Shown one piece after another: positions 8,809-17,085 of a DNA stretch of 64,000 nt. Position numbers and translations under genes: made by a program. The notes beneath the pieces were generated by a model. It was given only the letters and a program-made list of their open reading frames with translations. It did not search any database and was not told the origin of the DNA. The DNA is taken from assembly GCA_022770525.1 (NCBI GenBank), contig JALEHN010000077.1, positions 1 through 64,000 on the forward strand, written 5' to 3'. The first letter of the stretch is position 1. Each line of letters begins with the position of its first letter. The DNA is from Clostridiales bacterium. GTDB taxonomy: Bacteria; Bacillota; Clostridia; Lachnospirales; Lachnospiraceae.

Positions 8809-9696
8809 TTATGGTTTTAATGTGTGTAAGACTTCTTCAAAGCAGACACCGTCTGTCAGCGGAATATCCAGCTCTATGGATTTTAAAATACATTTTTTGA
8901 TAAATCCGGATGCCTTTTTTACAGATTTCTGGAACGGGACACCATTTACAGCGTCAGCAGCGATGATAGCGGCGAAAATATCGCCGGTTCCCGAACGCTG
9001 TGTACCGACTTTGTGGGTACGCAGAATTTTCACTTCCTGACCATGTTCATAACACAGGTTTGCAATAAAATCGCCCTGTATAATCCCTGTGATGACGATT
9101 TTTTTTGGTCCCGCCTGGGCAAGCTTTTGAGCCATGGCCGTCAGCTCGGCAATTTTCCATTTTTCTTTATAAGGCGTATCTGTAAGAATACAGATTTCAG
9201 TAAGATTTGGCGTAATAATATCCGCATAAGATACAAGCTTTTTCATTTCAAGGCACATTTCGGGTGTATAGGTGGCATAGGCTTTGCCGTAGTCACCCAT
9301 GACCGGATCGACGATAATCAGATTGTCGTCTGTCTTAAAATCCTGAAAGAAACGGGTAACAATCTCAATCTGTTTTTTTGATCCGAGAAAACCGGTGCTT
9401 ATACCGTTAAAATGAAGATTCAGTTTTTTCCACTGTTCAATGTAATCTTCCATTTTGTCTGTATAATCATCAAAGAAATAGCTCGGAAATCCCGTGTGAT
9501 TTGAAAAAATTGATGTAGGCAGCGGACAGCACTGAACTTTTAATGTGGAAATAACAGGAAGAGCCACTGCAATTGAGCAGCGGCCAAAACCTGAAATGTC
9601 ATTGATAACGGCGATTTTTTTCTGGTTATTATGGGAAGGCTTTGTGCAGCGTGTCTGAACGCTGCCGTCACAGGCCTTATTTGTGGTTGTTGACAT
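8809..9696 (-). CDS. Pyridoxal/pyridoxamine kinase (PfkB/ribokinase superfamily)
   Basis: ATP-dependent phosphorylation of B6 vitamers to PLP or PMP in the cytosol. It shows the superfamily's NDISGFGRCS start, the VDPVMGD strand, a TPNLTE motif, and the SGTGDIFAA anion-hole/catalytic loop. The 295-residue length is usual. I chose the second in-frame ATG (9696, MSTTTNK), which has AAAGGA correctly spaced; the first ATG would lie in the ribosome-binding site. The upstream ECF S component ends 18 bp before it, so uptake and trapping by phosphorylation are probably coupled. A hydroxymethylpyrimidine kinase role is less likely but cannot be excluded. Confidence 0.85.
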   Translation of the reverse strand: MSTTTNKACDGSVQTRCTKPSHNNQKKIAVINDISGFGRCSIAVALPVISTLKVQCCPLPTSIFSNHTGFPSYFFDDYTDKMEDYIEQWKKLNLHFNGISTGFLGSKKQIEIVTRFFQDFKTDDNLIIVDPVMGDYGKAYATYTPEMCLEMKKLVSYADIITPNLTEICILTDTPYKEKWKIAELTAMAQKLAQAGPKKIVITGIIQGDFIANLCYEHGQEVKILRTHKVGTQRSGTGDIFAAIIAADAVNGVPFQKSVKKASGFIKKCILKSIELDIPLTDGVCFEEVLHTLKP

Positions 9697-9714
9697 TAAA
9701 AACATCCTTTCGGT

Positions 9715-10242
9715 TTACTGGTGGCCAATGGCCAGAATCTTTGGCAGTTTTGCGGCTTCAAATCCGAAGCCTATGACATAGAATAACACGATTCCGGTAC
9801 CGCCTTCAAGAGATAATCCCGGAATTTGCGCAGCGCCGGTAATAATGCTTCCGTATAAAATGGAGCCGGCTATAAAATAGCCTGCGACCATGACGGCAAT
9901 GGAAGCTATGGAAGCTGCCAGTGTACGAACGGAAGCCATTTTGAAATGACCCTCTTTGTCTCTGGCAATTACAGCGGCCACAAGCCCCATAATAGACTTG
10001 ATGATCAGTGTCGGGATAATCCACTGAGGGTAGCCTGTCAGAAGGTCTGCCAGCGCAGAGCCGATGCCTCCGGCGATGAAACCTGTTGTTCTTCCGAAGA
10101 AAATGGCGGCCAGCAGGATACAGCAGTTGCCGAGGTGCATATATCCCAGAGGGATAGGGATTTGGATAAACATTGTTGATATGCATACAATGGCGATGGC
10201 CAAAGCGTTGATTGTAATTGTTTTTGCATTGATTTTATTCAT
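9715..10242 (-). CDS. ECF transporter S component, probably for a vitamin B6 precursor
   Basis: A 175-residue integral membrane protein with five to six hydrophobic helices and short loops, as expected for the substrate-binding S subunit of an energy-coupling-factor transporter. The N-terminal helix and the GYMHLGN region resemble ECF S components of the riboflavin/HMP/pyridoxine group. No ECF A or T subunits are adjacent, so it would use the shared housekeeping module. Substrate assignment rests on the pyridoxal-kinase gene directly downstream. The start at 10242 has AGGAGG; longer in-frame starts upstream lack a site. A near-palindrome about 50 bp upstream may be its operator. Confidence 0.8.
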   Translation of the reverse strand: MNKINAKTITINALAIAIVCISTMFIQIPIPLGYMHLGNCCILLAAIFFGRTTGFIAGGIGSALADLLTGYPQWIIPTLIIKSIMGLVAAVIARDKEGHFKMASVRTLAASIASIAVMVAGYFIAGSILYGSIITGAAQIPGLSLEGGTGIVLFYVIGFGFEAAKLPKILAIGHQ

Positions 10243-10284
10243 GATTAAGCCTCCTGTGTTTTTGTTACATGTATGATAATCCAG

Positions 10285-10310
10285 AACTGACATTTCTGAA
10301 ATGTCCAGTT
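10285..10310. promoter_or_regulatory. Palindromic operator candidate upstream of the vitamin B6 operon
   Basis: A perfect 17-bp dyad (10289-10305, arms GACATTTC and GAAATGTC around one base) is flanked by AACT and AGTT half-matches. It lies 47-63 bp upstream of the ECF S start codon, where a promoter or operator is expected. No T-run follows, so it is not a terminator. Confidence 0.5.
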
Positions 10311-10492
10311 TTGCACATATTAATGGTGCCAGATTTGGGAAACGATGGTGAGGAAGGCTTGTGAATATAGCAAGTGTTATATCAATTGTGAGAAAACATA
10401 ATAGTAAACAGAAAATATGATAATAAACAGAAAATATGTCCGAATACATGCGGCTTTATAGAAAAATAATTAGAAATCAGAGTAAAAAATCA

Positions 10493-10521
10493 TTGCGATG
10501 CAGCGTTTTGACTGGTATACT
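10493..10521 (+). promoter_or_regulatory. Promoter for bcp-yaaA
   Basis: -35 TTGCGA (10493-10498), 17-bp spacer, extended -10 TGGTATACT (TATACT at 10516-10521). It is about 70 bp before the bcp start. Confidence 0.5.
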
Positions 10522-10592
10522 TAGTGTAACTCTATATGTTCGTCGGACCGATGGCGCGGCGTGTCAGGAAAACGTTGGAAGGAGGTTTTTTT

Positions 10593-11057
10593 ATGCTGAC
10601 AGAGGGTATGAAAGCACCGGAATTTTCGCTGAATGATAAGGATGGTTATAAAGTGAGATTGTCTCAGTTTAAAGGGCAAAAGGTTGTCCTGTATTTTTAT
10701 CCGAGGGACAATACACCGGGATGTACAAAGCAGGCATGTGCGTTTGCGAAGGCTTACGAAGGATTTAAGATGAAAAATGTTGTTGTGATCGGCATCAGTA
10801 AAGACAGTGAGAAATCCCATCAGAATTTTGCAAAGAAGTATGATCTGCCGTTTATTCTCGTTTCAGATCCGGAACTTACAGCTATTCAGGCTTATGATGT
10901 CTGGAAAGAAAAAAAGCTTTATGGTAAAGTATCCATGGGCGTTGTGAGAACCACTTACGTCATAGATGAAGAAGGCATCATTGAAAAGGTGTTTGACAAG
11001 GTTAAACCGGATACAAATGCCATTGATGTTTTGGATTATCTGGGTAAAAGCAAATGA
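10593..11057 (+). CDS. bcp: Bcp/PrxQ-type thiol peroxidase
   Basis: Thioredoxin-fold peroxiredoxin that reduces hydrogen peroxide and organic peroxides. The 154-residue product contains the peroxidatic site FYPRDNTPGCT and the resolving Cys five residues later (CTKQAC), the arrangement of atypical two-cysteine Bcp enzymes. ATG 10593 follows GGAAGGAGG; earlier in-frame starts would add an unsupported extension. Its last four bases overlap the start of yaaA (ATGA), so the two are translationally coupled in a small peroxide-defence operon. A promoter with an extended -10 lies upstream. Confidence 0.93.
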   Translation: MLTEGMKAPEFSLNDKDGYKVRLSQFKGQKVVLYFYPRDNTPGCTKQACAFAKAYEGFKMKNVVVIGISKDSEKSHQNFAKKYDLPFILVSDPELTAIQAYDVWKEKKLYGKVSMGVVRTTYVIDEEGIIEKVFDKVKPDTNAIDVLDYLGKSK

Positions 11058-11812
11058 AAGTGATCATCTCACCCGCAAAAAATATGAAAATGACTGAGAA
11101 AAACCTGTATATGCTTCAAAAACCGTGTATGGAGCGGGAGACAGAAAAAATATGGCAGGTTTTGCATAAACTGACACCATGGGAGCTGGAAAGTGTATTA
11201 AAAGTGAATGAGAATCTGGCGGTTCTGGCTTTCATGGATTATAAAGCCTATGTACCGTTTGAGACTGCGGGTGATGAAAATCCGCACAGAGCGGCGCTGA
11301 TAGTTTATGACGGTCTTGTTTTTAAAAATATAGATGCTGTGTCATTGTTGCCGGAAGATATGGCTTTTGCCCAGCAGCACCTGAGAATCATCAGCGGATT
11401 TTACGGTGTGTTAAAACCGCTTGACGGTATTATGCCTTATCGGCTTGAGATGCAGTGCAAAATCAGGATTGACGGTCAGAACCTGTATCAGTTCTGGGGA
11501 AGCCGTATATATGATGAAGTATGCAAAGATAAAGTACCGGTTTTGAATCTTGCATCGGAAGAATACGCAAAATGCGTGCGAAAATATCTGACACCATGGG
11601 ATACGATGGTTGACGTTGATTTTCTTGCTTATAAAAACGGTAAGTTAAAAACGGTAACGGCATGGGCTAAAATGGCCAGGGGACGTATGGTCAGGTATAT
11701 AATAAAAAATCGGATCGATGATCTTGAAGCTGTGAAGGCATTTGATGATCTGGGGTATCAGTATGCGCCGGAAATGTCTGACAGCCGGAAATTTGTGTTT
11801 ATACAAAGTTAG
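11054..11812 (+). CDS. yaaA: Peroxide stress protein YaaA
   Basis: A 252-residue cytosolic protein of the UPF0246/YaaA family, which in E. coli binds DNA and lowers labile iron during peroxide stress. Family signatures are the opening MKVIISPAKNMK, the GFYGVLKPLDGI-x-PYRLEM segment, and the conserved AWAKMARG-x-M near the C-terminus. Full length. It starts inside the bcp stop codon (4-bp overlap), which in itself supports a shared role in peroxide defence. A hairpin about 20 bp downstream may end the transcript. Confidence 0.93.
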   Translation: MKVIISPAKNMKMTEKNLYMLQKPCMERETEKIWQVLHKLTPWELESVLKVNENLAVLAFMDYKAYVPFETAGDENPHRAALIVYDGLVFKNIDAVSLLPEDMAFAQQHLRIISGFYGVLKPLDGIMPYRLEMQCKIRIDGQNLYQFWGSRIYDEVCKDKVPVLNLASEEYAKCVRKYLTPWDTMVDVDFLAYKNGKLKTVTAWAKMARGRMVRYIIKNRIDDLEAVKAFDDLGYQYAPEMSDSRKFVFIQS

Positions 11813-11830
11813 TATAACCCTCGATAAATA

Positions 11831-11871
11831 ACCTTATGTTTCGGTGGTCTGCTTTACTGAAACAATAAGGT
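11831..11871. other. Imperfect hairpin between yaaA and the AIM24 gene
   Basis: A 12-bp stem with one bulged base (11831-11842 with 11859-11871) and a 16-base loop. No T-run follows, so it is either a weak terminator for yaaA or a regulatory structure in the AIM24 leader. Confidence 0.4.
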
Positions 11872-11929
11872 ATTGATCGTGTCTTATACTGGTTGCTTAT
11901 TGCTAATCTTTTTTGGGAGGTAAAATAGA

Positions 11930-12610
11930 ATGAGATATGTAATCAAAGGCGGCAATTTACCTGTAGTGGAATGCCAGTTGGAAAATGGTGAGCAGATGGT
12001 AACTGAAAGAGGTTCCATGTGCTGGATGTCACCGAATATGTATATGGAAACTGTCGGCGGCGGCGTCGGCAAGGCTTTTGGGCGGATGCTTTCCGGAGAG
12101 GCAATCTTTCAGAATGTTTATACAGCGACAAACGGTCCCGGCATGATTGCATTTGCATCAAGTTTTCCGGGAGCGATTATGCCGGTTGAAATATCACCGG
12201 GCAATGAACTGGTTGTTCAAAAGGCAGGGTTTCTTGCTTCTGAACGCAGTGTAGAGATGTCAATGTTCTTTAAGAAGCGTTTCGGTGCGGGATTATTTGG
12301 CGGTGAAGGTTTTATTATGCAGCTTTTATCGGGTCACGGCATGGCATTTATTGAAGTCGACGGCGCAACAGTTGAATATATGCTTCAGCCGGGACAGCAG
12401 ATCATTGTTGATACCGGTTATGTGGCTGCTATGTCCGCAACCTGTACGATGGATATTCAGACGGTTAAAGGCGTTAAAAATATGTTGTTTGGCGGTGAAG
12501 GCGTGTTTAATACAGTCATCACAGGACCGGGCCGGGTGATTTTGCAGACGATGCCTGTAAGTGGTGTAGCGCAAGCAATACAGCCGTATATTGTTACAGG
12601 GAATAAATAG
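11930..12610 (+). CDS. AIM24/TIGR00266 family protein
   Basis: A 226-residue protein of the AIM24 family (PF01987), a double-stranded beta-helix fold rich in glycine turns. Hallmarks are GSMCWM, GEAIFQNVYTA, GPGMIAFAS-x-FPG, and the LFGGEG repeats. No signal peptide. The family's biochemical role in bacteria is unknown; the yeast namesake is mitochondrial. Start supported by GGGAGGT. It is a monocistronic unit bounded by hairpins on both sides. Confidence 0.9.
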   Translation: MRYVIKGGNLPVVECQLENGEQMVTERGSMCWMSPNMYMETVGGGVGKAFGRMLSGEAIFQNVYTATNGPGMIAFASSFPGAIMPVEISPGNELVVQKAGFLASERSVEMSMFFKKRFGAGLFGGEGFIMQLLSGHGMAFIEVDGATVEYMLQPGQQIIVDTGYVAAMSATCTMDIQTVKGVKNMLFGGEGVFNTVITGPGRVILQTMPVSGVAQAIQPYIVTGNK

Positions 12611-12683
12611 GGGAATGTTTCCCATGCCTGTGACATGGAATTTCGCATGGTTCAAAACAATTAGAAATTAATAAAGAGAATGC

Positions 12684-12733
12684 ACATACCCCGTCAGTCG
12701 ATGCTAAAGTTCGATTGACGGGGTATGTTTTAA
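12684..12733. terminator. Strong bidirectional terminator
   Basis: An 18-bp stem (12684-12701 with 12711-12728, one G.T) with a 9-base loop followed by TTTTAATGTTT. It separates the AIM24 gene (+) from the convergent MATE gene (-). Confidence 0.85.
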
Positions 12734-12779
12734 TGTTTAAAGCTTAATCATAAGCTTTGCGGCAGAATTCTATGTTTTA

Positions 12780-14162
12780 TTATTTTGTCAGTTTCTTTAT
12801 CCATTTATAGCCCCTGAAACGGATAAAGGTCGGAAGACCTTTGAAAATCTGGTCGGACTGAATAACGATAACGACGGCTTCTACAGGCCATTTCCACCAG
12901 AAAGCGGCCATGAAAGAAAGCGGCATAACGATGGCCCACGTACTGATCATATTCATTTTCATCGTAAAGCCGGTATCACCGCCGCCCTGGATAATACCGA
13001 AGCTGACAGGCATCTGGTAGGACATGCCGACCATAATGAAACTCATGATGATGATCAGATTTAAAGCCATTGTTGTTGCAGTATCGGAAAGGTTGTACAG
13101 AGACAGGAGCGGATAGCGAAGTAAAAATAATGCCAGACCTAAAACAAGTCCGATGGCTACATCAATCACAGACATTGTTCTTGCGTCGGATTTGATCCTT
13201 TGCATATCACCGCGGCCGATAGCATTACCGATCATAACGGCTGATGTGGATGACATGGCAATAACGATTACTTTTAAATACTGATAGAATGTTGTTGCAA
13301 CTGAGTTTGCGGCAATGGCATCCGCGGATAAATGACCGAGGATTGCCGTCTGCATCGGTACGGAAACGCCCCACAGTACCTGAGACAGCATAATCGGAAT
13401 CGTAACTTTTGTGTAGTCCTTGCGAAGACCTTTGTCTGCCTTAAATAAGCCGCCGGAAAACAGCTGCATTTTCTGATCGACTTTAATGATGTAAACAAGT
13501 ACGATAACAAATTCAAGGATACGTGCAATAAATGTACCTACTGCAGCGCCCAGGATGCCCATTTCGGGAAATCCGAATTTACCGAAAATCAAAGTATAGT
13601 TGATGACCACATTGACAATCAGTGATACAATGGAAATGTAGAAAGAAATATTTACAGTACCTACACTTCGCAGAGCTGCCATTAAAACGTTGGTTATAAT
13701 AAACAAGGCAAAAGTCCACTTGATCAGCGAGAGGTAACGGAGCCCTTCTTCAACGATTTCCGGAGAGTCAGTGAATAATTTAAGCAGCGGCACGGGAATG
13801 AATGTACAAAGTGCAATGATAATGACGCTGCAGATGATGCCCAGTTTTAACGCGATACCGGTCAGAGTACGGATAGGTTCAATGCGGTGTTCGCCCCAGT
13901 ACTGGGAAGCAAGCACAACTAAGGCATTACCGATGGAGAGGGCAAACTGCTGAACCATGAAAAAAATCTGGTTCACTGTCGCGGCTCCGGAGAGGGCACT
14001 CTGGTCATAACTTCCCAGCATGATATTATCAGCCATGTTGACACTGTAGGCCACAAGATTTTGCAGTGCGACGATAATCATCATGCGGAAAAATGTCTTA
14101 TAAAACCGGGGGTCTTTTGTAAAAAAGCTTTCTTTTGTTTTAGTTTTGATTTTTTCTGTCAT
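12780..14162 (-). CDS. MATE family multidrug/cation antiporter
   Basis: A 460-residue polytopic membrane protein with twelve predicted helices in two homologous bundles, characteristic of the MATE efflux family (DinF/NorM superfamily), which exports drugs or metabolites using Na+ or H+ gradients. The N-terminal QNLVAYSVNMADNIMLG and the QYWGE and SQVLWG segments are typical. I chose ATG 14162 after GCAGGAG; the longer frame to 14204 adds a hydrophilic extension without a site. It is a single-gene unit. A second, distant MATE paralogue lies at 50.4 kb. Substrate unknown. Confidence 0.9.
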   Translation of the reverse strand: MTEKIKTKTKESFFTKDPRFYKTFFRMMIIVALQNLVAYSVNMADNIMLGSYDQSALSGAATVNQIFFMVQQFALSIGNALVVLASQYWGEHRIEPIRTLTGIALKLGIICSVIIIALCTFIPVPLLKLFTDSPEIVEEGLRYLSLIKWTFALFIITNVLMAALRSVGTVNISFYISIVSLIVNVVINYTLIFGKFGFPEMGILGAAVGTFIARILEFVIVLVYIIKVDQKMQLFSGGLFKADKGLRKDYTKVTIPIMLSQVLWGVSVPMQTAILGHLSADAIAANSVATTFYQYLKVIVIAMSSTSAVMIGNAIGRGDMQRIKSDARTMSVIDVAIGLVLGLALFLLRYPLLSLYNLSDTATTMALNLIIIMSFIMVGMSYQMPVSFGIIQGGGDTGFTMKMNMISTWAIVMPLSFMAAFWWKWPVEAVVIVIQSDQIFKGLPTFIRFRGYKWIKKLTK

Positions 14163-14327
14163 GTTAAAAACTCCTGCAATTAATGAATGATGTGAAAACA
14201 ACAAAAGCTATTTTAGCACTTTCTATTTTAAAATTCAATGAGGTAAAGCGTGAAATGATAAAAAAATGCAGGAATTGTAAAATAAATTGCAGGAGTAAAA
14301 AACGCCGGAATTGATTGATTTGGATAA

Positions 14328-14362
14328 ACAAAAAAACGGCTGCCGCAGTCTGCGGCAGCCGT
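14328..14362 (-). terminator. Rho-independent terminator of pckA
   Basis: A perfect 12-bp GC-rich stem (14336-14347 with 14351-14362), 3-base loop, and on the minus strand a run of T residues (14328-14335). It lies about 77 bp past the pckA stop. Confidence 0.93.
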
Positions 14363-14438
14363 AAATTTTTGGATGGGTAATGAATCACAACAGGGATTCA
14401 TTTAAGAATATTGTAATTGTTCGGCATATTGAGTTTTA

Positions 14439-16136
14439 TTAGTTTAACTCATCGACAACTTTCTTGATTGCAGCCAGTGCATCATCAGGAAGTTTGTCGT
14501 AACCGTCTTTTTCTGTTGCGAAAGCTTCGATTTCATGAACACGGTCGTTCATACGTGCTTTCAACTGAGCAAGGTATTCAGGATCGTTCATATCAGGAAC
14601 AAAGCCTTCCCATTCCATGATTTCGATGTCTGAGAACGGACCCCATGGTTTGAAGTCTGCTTTGCCCTCAACGATAGCTTCAAGGATACCAAGTGTATCT
14701 TTTGGCTGTACCTTCTTGCCCATGAAATCACCTGTATTTACGATGTAGCAGTCTACATTCTTTTCTTCCACAAGTTTTTTGAACTTCTCATAGTCGTTGG
14801 CCAGAGGATATGTTCTGAATGGGTTGGCATAAGGTACAACAACCAGTTTGTTAGGGTCAACGCCCGGTGCAAGACGTTCAGCTGTGGAACGTTTTGTAGC
14901 AAGTGTAGCGCCCATGACTGATGCAAGGGAAGCACCTTTTAACTTAACTACAGGAGGAATTGTAGGGTCTTTCATGATCCAGATGATGGAGTTAACCGGT
15001 GAAGAAATCTTATCTACGCGGTTTGGAGACCATAATTTGGATTTAATCGCACGTCCGTTGCCGTTTCTGATATCTTCTGTAACAAGCTGGATCTTGCCGT
15101 CTTCGTCCATTGTAGCGGAGCAGTTCTGAGCGGTGAGCAGGTATTTGTTATCTGCACAGCCTGTCGGATAATCTGCTGTCTTATCAAAATAAGTAGGCTC
15201 AATAGCGATAGAAGCACAAGTATCTGTATTGATAATGAAAGCGTCATCATGAAGTACTGTAACGCCGTATTTGCCGCCATGTTTTGCGTGTGTCAGTGTA
15301 GATTTACCTGAGCCTGAAAGACCGAATACGGAAGCAACATATTTAGAACCGTCTGCCAGTGTGTATTCTTTCTGACCACCGTGGCATGAAGCGTAACCGT
15401 TACGATTGGCAATAGCCCATACCATTGTCAGAGTGCCTTTCTTATGCTCTCCGAAGTATCTCATACCGAGGATACAAGCACAGTTTGTTTCTGTATTGAA
15501 ATAGCACAGTGTTTTCTTTGCAGGATCGCTTAAGCAGTCAAAGATTACGCCGGGAGCTTCTTCAGGAATCCACTGAGGGTCTGAGAAGATGTAAATATCA
15601 GGTTCTTTGCCGTCACCGACAGGCTGGGAGTTTTTGTACATTTTTACATAGTCGTCAGACATGTACTGGAAGTTTAACATCCAGTTGTACATGATGTTTT
15701 CTTCACCTTCCGGAATTAACAGGTGGCATTTAACCATGAATTCAGGATCCAGACCTGCATATACAGTTGCATGATACATCTTTTTCCAACGTGCTTTATA
15801 TACAGCGTCCATAGCAACTTTGTCCAGTGCTTCGCAGTCAACACCAGGTTCACCGGCGATACGGCGTGCTGTTGCATAACGGCCTGTGATGGCACCGTCA
15901 TTAAATAAAAGAACTTTTGCGTCTTTATCAAGGCCGAATTCTTCGCCTCTGTAAACAGGCATGTCTGTAACGATTGTGCCCGGTGAATTTTTGGCCAGGT
16001 TATATGCTTCTTTCAAAGTGTTTACCTTTACAACATTGTTGCCATAGAAAGCTGCTTCGATAATTGAGCGGGTTTTTGAAAAACCGACTTTGCCTTTGCC
16101 AATTTCATTAATTGGATAGTATGCTTTTGTTGACAT
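14439..16136 (-). CDS. pckA: Phosphoenolpyruvate carboxykinase (ATP)
   Basis: Interconverts oxaloacetate plus ATP with PEP, CO2 and ADP in the cytosol; in fermentative anaerobes it often runs toward oxaloacetate. The 565-residue protein contains the kinase-1a phosphate-binding loop GLSGSGKST, the following HDDAFI metal-binding segment, and the RTYPLAND region. It is slightly longer than the E. coli enzyme (about 540). The start has a consensus AGGAGG. A promoter with a perfect -35 sits about 65 bp upstream on the minus strand, and an intrinsic terminator follows. With malic enzyme in the same window it outlines a C4 fermentation node. Confidence 0.95.
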   Translation of the reverse strand: MSTKAYYPINEIGKGKVGFSKTRSIIEAAFYGNNVVKVNTLKEAYNLAKNSPGTIVTDMPVYRGEEFGLDKDAKVLLFNDGAITGRYATARRIAGEPGVDCEALDKVAMDAVYKARWKKMYHATVYAGLDPEFMVKCHLLIPEGEENIMYNWMLNFQYMSDDYVKMYKNSQPVGDGKEPDIYIFSDPQWIPEEAPGVIFDCLSDPAKKTLCYFNTETNCACILGMRYFGEHKKGTLTMVWAIANRNGYASCHGGQKEYTLADGSKYVASVFGLSGSGKSTLTHAKHGGKYGVTVLHDDAFIINTDTCASIAIEPTYFDKTADYPTGCADNKYLLTAQNCSATMDEDGKIQLVTEDIRNGNGRAIKSKLWSPNRVDKISSPVNSIIWIMKDPTIPPVVKLKGASLASVMGATLATKRSTAERLAPGVDPNKLVVVPYANPFRTYPLANDYEKFKKLVEEKNVDCYIVNTGDFMGKKVQPKDTLGILEAIVEGKADFKPWGPFSDIEIMEWEGFVPDMNDPEYLAQLKARMNDRVHEIEAFATEKDGYDKLPDDALAAIKKVVDELN

Positions 16137-16201
16137 AAAATTTACCTCCTGAATTTTATATATGAATAGGGTTAATCATAAACAAATTTGTCATCGCCTT
16201 T

Positions 16202-16230
16202 ATACTATATGATTATTTTAGAAATGTCAA
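16202..16230 (-). promoter_or_regulatory. pckA promoter
   Basis: Read on the minus strand: perfect -35 TTGACA (16230-16225), 17-bp spacer, -10 TAGTAT (16207-16202). It lies directly upstream of the pckA leader. From 16231 to about 16660 the sequence is very AT-rich with no open frame I would support. Confidence 0.65.
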
Positions 16231-16661
16231 TAATGTAACAAAAAAATAATTTGATTTTTGTTAAAAGTTTCTAAAAATTAAAGATATTTCATACTTATAC
16301 AGGAAAATATTTACGTCTTCTAAAATAAAAATGAAAGATAAAAGAAAATGCGTGTCAAAAAACAAATGCTATCTTTTTAACAAGAAATGATTGAAAATAT
16401 GAAAAAATATGGTATGAATTGAAAATCGTGTAAAATATAAGATATATATTGATTGAATATAAAAGGGTATAATGCAGGAAAAATAAAAAATTAATTCAGT
16501 TTTTAGATTATTTAAGAGCTAAAAAGGAAAAAAGATAATATTTTCGGATTTGATAAAAAATTCACATAAAATCTTGGCAAGGATTTTTTGCAGATTGATA
16601 TTGATCAATCATCATGGGATGAAGGGACATGATGATTTATATGATGATGATAAAAAAACAG

Positions 16662-16690
16662 TTGAACAATAAAATTTAAAGTGCTATAAT
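16662..16690 (+). promoter_or_regulatory. Promoter of the cobalamin-riboswitch transcript
   Basis: -35 TTGAAC (16662-16667), 17-bp spacer, perfect -10 TATAAT (16685-16690). Transcription would begin near 16697, just ahead of the riboswitch aptamer. Confidence 0.75.
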
Positions 16691-16707
16691 GGCAAAAAAT
16701 ACATATG

Positions 16708-16905
16708 AAACATTCGGTGCTGTTATTTATGGAATAACAGGTAAAAGGGAAACAGGTGAAAATCCTGTACGATCTCGTCACTGTAAGCAGGGAGTGCGAA
16801 ACCATGTGTCGCAGACACAGCCACTGATTTATTTTGGGAAGGCGGTTTTGTATGTTGATCTGTAAGCCAGGAAACCTGCCGGGTGTTGGTACGGGAATGA
16901 ATATT
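16708..16905 (+). ncRNA. Cobalamin (B12) riboswitch aptamer
   Basis: The leader carries the conserved cobalamin-aptamer blocks in order: GGTGCTGTT near 16716, the AACAGGTGAAAATCCTGTAC hairpin (16751-16770), the GATCTCGTCACTGTAA segment, the B12 box AGCCACTG (16819-16826), GGGAAGGC (16836-16843), and the GTAAGCCAGGAAACCTGCC closing arm (16862-16880). It lies between a consensus promoter and an intrinsic terminator, so cobalamin binding should repress the downstream genes by premature termination. Class and exact boundaries would need covariance-model alignment. Confidence 0.95.
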
Positions 16906-16960
16906 CCAAATCACGAGTAATTGATTGTACTGAATGCATGGATTTTCTATGATATTACAG

Positions 16961-16993
16961 GATCCTTTACTCAGTGGGTAAAGGATCTTTTTT
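16961..16993 (+). terminator. Riboswitch expression-platform terminator
   Basis: A 10-bp stem (16961-16970 with 16978-16987) followed by six Ts, between the B12 aptamer and the CbiK-like gene. It is the expected OFF platform. Confidence 0.85.
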
Positions 16994-17085
16994 GATGTAC
17001 AGGGATTTGATATCGTTTCCGACCGTTTTATTTGCTGATGAAAAATTTAAATACATCAGAAACTAAATTTGAGGAGGACAAGAAA

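Noticed and set aside
16231-16660. A gene in the AT-rich interval between pckA and the riboswitch
   Set aside because: No frame with a credible ribosome-binding site or protein-like composition; only promoters and AT tracts are seen.
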